Shown one piece after another: positions 59,311-64,000 of a stretch of 64,000 bases of DNA. Source of the DNA: Alphaproteobacteria bacterium. GTDB lineage: Bacteria > Pseudomonadota > Alphaproteobacteria > UBA6615. The stretch covers positions 1 through 64,000 of the forward strand of contig JAJFJA010000019.1 of NCBI GenBank assembly GCA_021774445.1. Reading direction: 5' to 3'. A program made the position numbers and the translations under genes. Positions within the stretch are counted from its first letter, which is position 1. Each line of letters starts with the position of its first letter. Below the pieces are notes generated by a model. That model saw only the letters and a program-made list of their open reading frames with translations, did no database searches and had not been told where the DNA came from.

Positions 59311-60051
59311 ATGAAGAAAGCAGCCATCTGGCTTGCGCTTATTCTCGTGCTTCCCGGCTGTTCCGGCAGTTGGGGTTGGTATGTGGTCAATCCCTACACA
59401 TCGACGGGCCTGACTAATCTGCGGTTCCTGGCGGATGGGCTTTATTACACGATTCTGCTGTCGTTCTCCGCGATCGCGATTTCGGTGGTGGTCGGTCTGC
59501 TGATCGCCCTGCCCGGCCTGTCGGCCAACCGGAAATTACGCGGCATTAACCGGACTTATGTGGAAGTCGTGCGCGCGGTACCGATACTGGTCCTAATCCT
59601 GTGGGTCTATTACGGCCTGCCGCAGATGGCGAATATTTCGATCAGTGTGTTTTGGGCAGGGGTCGTTGCCCTGGCACTGTCCGACAGTGCGTTCGAAGCG
59701 GAGATCTTCCGCGCCGGGATTCAATCCATCAACAGGGGACAGTATGAGGCGGCCCGCTCAGTCTCGCTAAGTTATCCCGACACCATGCGCTTCGTGATCC
59801 TGCCGCAGGCCATCCGACGCATTCTGCCGGCGTTGGGTAATCAACTCGTCTACATGCTGAAAATGTCGTCGCTGGTCTCGGTGATCGGGATGCAGGAATT
59901 GACCCGACGGGCCAATGAATTGGTGGTCACGGAGTACCGGCCGTTGGAGGTCTACACGGTGCTGGTGCTGGAATATCTGGCCCTCATATTGGTCGTGTCT
60001 GCGGCGGTGCGATGGGTCGAGCGGCGGATGCGGACAGACGAGCGATTCTGA
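59311..60051 (+). CDS. Amino-acid ABC transporter permease
   Basis: This 246-residue HisM/GlnP-type permease has about five helices, the EVVRAVPILVLILWVYYGLP motif near 87 and an EAA loop (GQYEAARSVSLSYPDTMRF) near 143. Only one permease gene is present, so the channel is a homodimer. Unusually, the N-terminus (KKAAIWLALILVLPGCSGSW) looks like a lipoprotein signal with a Cys after a small residue. It belongs with the ATPase and the divergent binding protein. Confidence 0.92.
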   Translation: MKKAAIWLALILVLPGCSGSWGWYVVNPYTSTGLTNLRFLADGLYYTILLSFSAIAISVVVGLLIALPGLSANRKLRGINRTYVEVVRAVPILVLILWVYYGLPQMANISISVFWAGVVALALSDSAFEAEIFRAGIQSINRGQYEAARSVSLSYPDTMRFVILPQAIRRILPALGNQLVYMLKMSSLVSVIGMQELTRRANELVVTEYRPLEVYTVLVLEYLALILVVSAAVRWVERRMRTDERF

Positions 60052-60066
60052 GGGGTATTTGGCGCC

Positions 60067-60645
60067 ATGTCGGCTTGGATAAGAATGGTCCCGGACGAAG
60101 AGGCCAGCGAGGACTTGCTGGAGGTTCTGGCCCTTGCGCGGACGCCGCATGGAACGGTGGACAATGTCATGCGCGTTCATTCCCTGCGCCCCAGCACCAT
60201 GCGCGGCCACGTGGCGCTTTATCGAGCGGCGCTGCATGACGAGGCCAACACGCTGCCGGAATGGTTGCAGGAGACCATCAGTTCCTATGTCTCGATCCTC
60301 AACCAATGCGGTTATTCCTTGGCGAACCATTGGGCTAATGCCCGCCATCTGATCGCGGACGATCGGCGCGCCGACGAGATCGAGAAGGCACTCCACGCGC
60401 GGCGGCCGGAAGATGCGCTCGACGGTGCCGAACTGGCGCTGCTTCGTTACGCGGCGAAGCTGACCCTCTCCCCGGGCGACATGACGAGAGCGGATGTGGA
60501 TGCCCTAAAGGCTGCGGGACTTGACGATGGTCAGATCCTCGAGGCCAACCAGATCATCTGCTACTTCAATTACGTCAACCGCAGCCTGAACGGCCTTGGC
60601 GTGTCGACCGACGGCGATATCGTCGGCTATTACGCAAAGACATAG
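60067..60645 (+). CDS. AhpD-like / carboxymuconolactone-decarboxylase-family protein
   Basis: A 192-residue all-helical protein of the peroxidase-related AhpD-like group. The signature region reads SILNQCGYSLANHWANARHL near residue 75-94. In AhpD-type enzymes this is Cys-x-x-Cys-x-x-x-His; here the second Cys is Ser, so a thiol-disulfide peroxidase cycle is doubtful. Later GDMTRADVDALKAAGLDDGQILEANQII fits the family. It lies 15 nt after the permease gene. It is probably a catabolic or protective enzyme of the cluster. Confidence 0.78.
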   Translation: MSAWIRMVPDEEASEDLLEVLALARTPHGTVDNVMRVHSLRPSTMRGHVALYRAALHDEANTLPEWLQETISSYVSILNQCGYSLANHWANARHLIADDRRADEIEKALHARRPEDALDGAELALLRYAAKLTLSPGDMTRADVDALKAAGLDDGQILEANQIICYFNYVNRSLNGLGVSTDGDIVGYYAKT

Positions 60646-60667
60646 TTATTGTTCTATGTGCATTTAT

Positions 60668-60682
60668 TTGCATATTATGCAA
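60668..60682. promoter_or_regulatory. 15-bp palindrome upstream of the 2-oxoglutarate oxygenase gene
   Basis: TTGCATA-T-TATGCAA has two perfect 7-bp arms. It lies 32 nt before the oxygenase ATG and 23 nt after the AhpD-like stop, in a very AT-rich 68-nt gap. A preceding TGCATTTATT is a half-copy. The XRE-cupin regulator encoded one gene downstream is the natural candidate to bind it. Confidence 0.55.
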
Positions 60683-60713
60683 CTTTAGAGCCCTCTGTAG
60701 GAGTTAAGTGGCA

Positions 60714-61685
60714 ATGGCCTATGCCCAGGCAAGACGGGTCGGTGCAGACGCTGTTCCGGTAATCGATATAGCGCCGCTTCGCGATGGCAGCGATCCTGGG
60801 CGGGTGGCCGAGGCGCTGCATGCCGCGAGCCGAGGTCTGGGCTTTATTTACATCAAGGGCCATGGGATCCCCGAGACGACAATCGAGGCGGCGCGCCGAT
60901 GTGCCTTCGATTTTTTTCATGGCACGGAAGCCGACAAAGCCAGCGTCACCGTTTCATCGGAACATCGCGGCTGGCTCGGCCGCGGCGGTGCCAAAATGCA
61001 GGACGACGCAAGGGTCGACCTTAAGGAGAGCTTCATTTGGGGCTTCGAAAATCAGGACGGCGGCACGCCCGAAAACCATCCCTTATTCGGGCGCAATCAA
61101 TGGCCGACGTTCGTGCCGGGCATGCAAAAACACGCGATGGATTATTTTCACGAGGCGCATGAGGTCGCACATCATTTGATGCGGGGGTTCGCCCTGGGCC
61201 TTGATCTGGACGAGGGTTTTTTTCTGCGCACCTGTGCCACACCGCTGAGCCGCGCTTCATTCGTCTATTATCCCGAACAGCCGGAGGAGATGGGCGAGGA
61301 GCAGTTCGGCGTCGGGCCCCATACCGATTTCGGGGTACTTACCGTGCTGTGTCAGGACTCGGTTGGCGGACTGCAGGTTCAGGACATCGATGGCGAGTGG
61401 ATACAGGCGCCGCCGATCGAAGGAACATTGGTGGTGAATGTGGCGGACCTGCTGTCCCGCTGGACCGATGGCGCCTACAAATCGACGCCGCATCGCGTGG
61501 TCAACAGCTCAGGCCGAGAGCGGCTTTCTCTGGTGCTGGCGTTCGATCCGGACCCCGACACGGTGATCGATGCGCGGGCAATATACGGCCCCAACTACGC
61601 GGCCAAGGAAGAACCGATTACGTGTGGCGACTATCTGGTCTGGCGGTTCGGCAAGGCCTTCGCCTATCGCGAGGTTTCAGAGTGA
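60714..61685 (+). CDS. Isopenicillin-N-synthase-like 2-oxoglutarate/Fe(II) oxygenase
   Basis: This non-heme iron oxygenase has about 323 residues. Its N-terminal DIOX_N part has VPVIDIAPLRDG and GFIYIKGHGIPE. The catalytic jelly roll has the iron ligands His-x-Asp in PHTDFGVLT near 205 and the distal His in STPHRVVNSSGRERLS near 262, whose Arg can hold the co-substrate carboxylate. Typical reactions are hydroxylation or desaturation of amino-acid-like compounds. AGGAG lies 10 nt before the ATG at 60714; a GTG at 60708 is also possible. It overlaps the XRE-cupin gene by 4 nt. Confidence 0.88.
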   Translation: MAYAQARRVGADAVPVIDIAPLRDGSDPGRVAEALHAASRGLGFIYIKGHGIPETTIEAARRCAFDFFHGTEADKASVTVSSEHRGWLGRGGAKMQDDARVDLKESFIWGFENQDGGTPENHPLFGRNQWPTFVPGMQKHAMDYFHEAHEVAHHLMRGFALGLDLDEGFFLRTCATPLSRASFVYYPEQPEEMGEEQFGVGPHTDFGVLTVLCQDSVGGLQVQDIDGEWIQAPPIEGTLVVNVADLLSRWTDGAYKSTPHRVVNSSGRERLSLVLAFDPDPDTVIDARAIYGPNYAAKEEPITCGDYLVWRFGKAFAYREVSE

Positions 61686-62281
61686 GCGAGACGGCTCAAA
61701 CACCGCCGAACGGCTCGATTGACCTGGCCATCGGCGCGGCCTTGCGCGATTTACGCCAAAATAGGGACCTGACCGCGAGACAACTTGCCGCCGATGCCAA
61801 TGTCTCGGCGGCCATGATCAGCAGAATCGAAAGCGGCCAAGTTTCACCATCGATCTCGACCCTGGGGGCGCTGAGCAAGGCGCTGGAAGTACCGCTGGTC
61901 AGCCTGTTCCGGGAGACGACCCCGGATCACGTCAATTTCACCCATGTCAAAGAAGGTGAAGGGCTGACATCGACGCGGATCGTCGACGAGCACAGCCACG
62001 AGTTCGTCGAGTTGGCGTTCCATAAGCGCCGTGACCTGCAATTCGAAGCACGAATGGTGACCCTGCTGCGGCAAACAGCGCGGCCACCGATTTATGTCGG
62101 GCATGGCGTTGTGTTCGTTCACGCGGTCGAGGGCGAGGCAATCTACGGGTATGGACAGCGGGAGATCACCCTCAAGGCCGGTGACAGCTTGAGCCTAGAC
62201 GCGGAGCTGAGCCACGGATTCAGGCGGGTTTTGACGCCGCGGTTCCGCTTCCTCACCGTACAAGCGGAGCGGCGGCGGTGA
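61682..62281 (+). CDS. XRE-cupin transcriptional regulator
   Basis: This 199-residue regulator has an HTH near residues 16-70 (LRDLRQNRDLTARQLAADANVSAAMISRIESGQVSPSISTL). A C-terminal cupin has VGHGVVFVHAVEGEAIYGYG and LKAGDSLSLDAELSHGF, the layout of PuuR-like regulators. It starts at a GTG that overlaps the oxygenase stop (GTGA) and it overlaps the next gene by 4 nt. It probably senses the substrate or a product of the cluster through the cupin and represses the operon. Confidence 0.88.
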   Translation: MSETAQTPPNGSIDLAIGAALRDLRQNRDLTARQLAADANVSAAMISRIESGQVSPSISTLGALSKALEVPLVSLFRETTPDHVNFTHVKEGEGLTSTRIVDEHSHEFVELAFHKRRDLQFEARMVTLLRQTARPPIYVGHGVVFVHAVEGEAIYGYGQREITLKAGDSLSLDAELSHGFRRVLTPRFRFLTVQAERRR

Positions 62282-63366
62282 CGGATGCGGGAGCCCTTGC
62301 GGAGGGGGCGCGCAATCTGCTGCTCAACTGCGCCGACTTAACGGCCGGCCAGACCGTGCTGGTCCTCGCCGAGGATCCGGCTCTGGGCTGGTATGACGCC
62401 GAGGCGCCGAGGGCGGTGGCCGAAGAAGCCCGGAGACTGGGGATGGTATCCACGCTGGTAGGGGTCGGCGACCCGGCGGACCGTCCCGACCGCGGCGTGG
62501 CGGAGGCCATTGCCGAGCATGACTGCACGGTTTTCTTTGCCCGCATCGGCGATCAGGACCGGTTCTCAAGCCCGATACCGGGCCGGACAGCCGTCATGTG
62601 TTATGCCCGCGATGCCGACATGCTGGGATCTGCCTACGGTCGGGCCTCCCACCATGCGTTTCATGAATTGAAGGAAGCGATCGACGAGGTCTTGCTGAAC
62701 GCCAAGCGGATCGAGATCACTTGTCGGCGCGGTACGGCGTATGCCGGCGTTGCCTCAGAAGAGACCCAGACATGGCGAAGCGACACGTCCGTGCGACGGT
62801 TTCCGCTGGGCGTGCCGTTGCCGATGAGCGCGTCAGACTTCTCGGGTCGGCTGGCCCTGGTCGAGTATCTAACGCCGACGGGCTCCAGATCGTATGAGCC
62901 GGCATATGTGGCATTTGACGGCCCGCTATTTGCGGAGATCGAGCGCGGCCGAATCGTCGGTTTTACCGGCGACCCCGCGGAGGTGGCTCGGGCGCAAGAG
63001 CACTATCAGCGAATCGCGGACAAGTTCGGTATCGAGCGGGACGTGGTCCATTCATGGCATGCGGGAATCCATCCCGGATGCGCCTATGTCGCCGGCGTGG
63101 CTGAGAATCCGGATCGCTGGTCGAACACCGTGTTCACCAATCCGCGGTTCGTTCACTTCCACACTTGTGGGGATTATGCCCCCGGCGAGATCTGCCTGAT
63201 GGTGCTGGATCAGACAATCTCGGTCGACGGCGTCACGCTGTGGGATCATGGCCGACTTCGCCCGGAAGCACTGCCCGAGACGAAGGTCTGTCTGGATAAC
63301 TGGCCGGAACTGAATGCTCTTTTTGCCCAGCCATCAGACCTGATCGGGCTGGCGGACGACCGATAG
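62278..63366 (+). CDS. M29-aminopeptidase/NicX-like metalloenzyme
   Basis: This 362-residue protein starts at a GTG (62278) overlapping the regulator stop. The fold wording (NCADLTAGQTVLVLAEDP at the start, GRIVGFTGDPAEVARAQEHY near 225, HSWHAGIHPGCAYV near 260, FVHFHTCGDY near 292) resembles leucyl-aminopeptidase-M29-like proteins. That group includes NicX, the 2,5-dihydroxypyridine dioxygenase. The likely metal residues are the His of the HSWH segment and His-x-His near 293-295, where NicX has His-x-Asp. Either hydrolysis or ring cleavage is possible, so the assignment is at family level only. Confidence 0.62.
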   Translation: MTDAGALAEGARNLLLNCADLTAGQTVLVLAEDPALGWYDAEAPRAVAEEARRLGMVSTLVGVGDPADRPDRGVAEAIAEHDCTVFFARIGDQDRFSSPIPGRTAVMCYARDADMLGSAYGRASHHAFHELKEAIDEVLLNAKRIEITCRRGTAYAGVASEETQTWRSDTSVRRFPLGVPLPMSASDFSGRLALVEYLTPTGSRSYEPAYVAFDGPLFAEIERGRIVGFTGDPAEVARAQEHYQRIADKFGIERDVVHSWHAGIHPGCAYVAGVAENPDRWSNTVFTNPRFVHFHTCGDYAPGEICLMVLDQTISVDGVTLWDHGRLRPEALPETKVCLDNWPELNALFAQPSDLIGLADDR

Positions 63367-63389
63367 TCGAGAGAAACTCGCCAACGTCC

Positions 63390-63421
63390 GCGCCCGGACG
63401 GTACGGGACCGATCCGGGCGC
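63390..63421. terminator. Bidirectional hairpin between convergent genes
   Basis: GCGCCCGGA (63390-63398) and TCCGGGCGC (63413-63421) form a 9-bp GC-rich stem with a 14-nt loop. It lies between the stops of the M29-like gene and the small minus-strand gene. There is no U-run. Confidence 0.55.
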
Positions 63422-63430
63422 CGGTTGACG

Positions 63431-63745
63431 CTAGAAGTGCTCTGGGTTCCCCGGAACAATCTTACTGATGGTACCGGCCGGATTGCCGTCCGGTCCGATA
63501 TAGGTGAACTTGCCGGGCTCGTAAGCGATCTTCCAGTTGCCTTCCGGGCCGTCTTGCCAGTTCACGAAGTAGCCGTCAGTGCTGATCTCCAACTCGCCTT
63601 TCAGAGTCGGACCGTCGGGCAGCCTCATATGAGCGGCTCGGGCGGAGGGATAATAGACAATCGCCTCGGTACTCTTGCCAATGTCTACATAGTGCGTCGA
63701 GCCGACCATCAGTGTCGGTAGTGTGTCACCGGAAAGCGTCGTCAT
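63431..63745 (-). CDS. Small beta-rich hypothetical protein, 104 aa
   Basis: A 104-residue soluble protein with LKGELEISTDGYFVNWQDGPEG, NWKIAYEPGKFTYI and GTISKIVPGN, regular beta-strand patterns that recall small calycin-like or DUF995-type proteins. No signal peptide. AAGGAAG precedes the ATG. It is divergent from a MarR-like regulator gene, with two palindromic boxes in between. A TTGACA-N17-TAACGT promoter-like pair (minus strand, 63900 to 63872) overlaps those boxes. Function unknown. Confidence 0.6.
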   Translation of the reverse strand: MTTLSGDTLPTLMVGSTHYVDIGKSTEAIVYYPSARAAHMRLPDGPTLKGELEISTDGYFVNWQDGPEGNWKIAYEPGKFTYIGPDGNPAGTISKIVPGNPEHF

Positions 63746-63858
63746 GTGTCTTCCTTTCTGTGCTTAGAGGATGATGTCGCAACGGATCGCCTTAGACCGC
63801 CTAGCGCCGCGCCCAAGAAACTGCCGCTTGCTCATGCGGCACCGAGGATTATTTTTTA

Positions 63859-63873
63859 GTCAAGTAACTTGAC
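63859..63873. promoter_or_regulatory. Palindromic operator box 1 (MarR-type)
   Basis: GTCAAG-TAA-CTTGAC is a perfect dyad with 6-bp arms. It lies 37 bp centre to centre from an almost identical box, between the small minus-strand gene and the MarR-like gene. It sits downstream of the presumed minus-strand -10 element, where binding would block transcription. Confidence 0.75.
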
Positions 63874-63895
63874 GTTAAGCTGCGAAGGCGACACT

Positions 63896-63910
63896 GTCAA
63901 GATACTTGAC
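63896..63910. promoter_or_regulatory. Palindromic operator box 2 (MarR-type)
   Basis: GTCAAG-ATA-CTTGAC shares both 6-bp arms with box 1 and differs only in the 3-bp centre. It ends 3 nt before the ATG of the MarR-like gene and overlaps the minus-strand -35-like TTGACA (63900-63895). Binding could repress both directions, including autoregulation. Confidence 0.75.
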
Positions 63911-63913
63911 GAT

Positions 63914-64000
63914 ATGGACGACGAGAACCCGATGGAACCAACAAGGAAACAACCAGAACTGATCGACCATATCGGCTGGGACCTCTGGCGCGCGACCGAC
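63914..64000 (+). CDS. MarR-like regulator, partial at right edge
   Basis: The first 29 codons run open to the window end: MDDENPMEPTRKQPELIDHI then GWDLWRATD. The LIDHIGWDLWRA wording recalls the N-terminal helix of MarR-family regulators. The upstream pair of palindromes fits autoregulation by such a dimer. The DNA-binding part is outside the window, so the family call is tentative. Confidence 0.5.
   Translation, partial: MDDENPMEPTRKQPELIDHIGWDLWRATD

Overview
The window looks like a chromosomal segment of a free-living alphaproteobacterium, probably of the Rhodospirillales type. It is GC-rich and densely coded, with many 4-nt ATGA/GTGA gene overlaps. The gene complement fits: an NnrS plus hemerythrin nitric-oxide pair, a puuD/xdh purine operon, a RamB-like regulator facing isocitrate lyase, a DUF4170 protein and a histone-H1-like repeat protein. 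The lineage is inferred from gene content only. No integrase, transposase, phage gene or CRISPR array was seen.

Layout. 1-2.4 kb: a partial hemerythrin-domain gene, nnrS and a TerC-family metal exporter. 2.4-14 kb: a nearly complete purine-degradation locus. A minus-strand operon uraH-xdhA-xdhB-xdhC-cysteine desulfurase-puuD-guaD is divergent from a plus-strand operon puuE-uraD-M20 hydrolase. Together they run from guanine through xanthine, urate, HIU, OHCU and allantoin to allantoate, including a dedicated molybdenum-cofactor sulfuration pair. 14-16.5 kb: an SDR epimerase and a secreted class-3 lipase. 16.5-20.3 kb: an orphan PstS-like binding protein co-operonic with a hybrid histidine kinase and a CheY-like receiver. 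20.6-26.7 kb: CDF and TauE/SafE transporters, the RamB/ScfR-like regulator with divergent aceA, DUF4170 and MscS.

26.8-34 kb: iolB-iolC(DUF2090 fusion), two divergent HTH regulators, a cytoplasmic PhnD-like protein, a half-size binding protein, a Lys/Arg-rich H1-like protein and tRNA-Asn(GTT). 34-43 kb: one minus-strand block with a MalEFG-type ABC importer (no ATPase), nanE, a BadF-type sugar kinase, a beta-propeller gene broken by a frameshift in a CG tract, a phosphonate-monoester-hydrolase-like sulfatase and a divergent adenosylhomocysteinase paralogue. This looks like uptake and processing of an amino sugar or a substituted sugar. 43-50 kb: an EEP-fold nuclease/phosphatase, MFS, GNAT, a subtilisin-like autotransporter and an APH-family phosphotransferase.

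50-56.9 kb: a Do/HtrA protease followed by an OmpR-type regulator and its sensor kinase, then a class III cyclase-TolB-TPR protein and a methyltransferase. 56.9-63.4 kb: a candidate uncharacterised catabolic locus. It holds a creatininase-family hydrolase and a polar-amino-acid binding protein on the minus strand, divergent from an ABC ATPase, a permease, an AhpD-like protein lacking one cysteine, an IPNS-like 2-oxoglutarate/Fe(II) oxygenase, an XRE-cupin regulator and an M29/NicX-like metalloenzyme. Palindromic candidate operators lie in its control regions. The right edge carries a small beta-rich protein divergent from the start of a MarR-like regulator, with two near-identical 15-bp palindromes between them.

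All family names come from motif recognition by eye. No database search was run.
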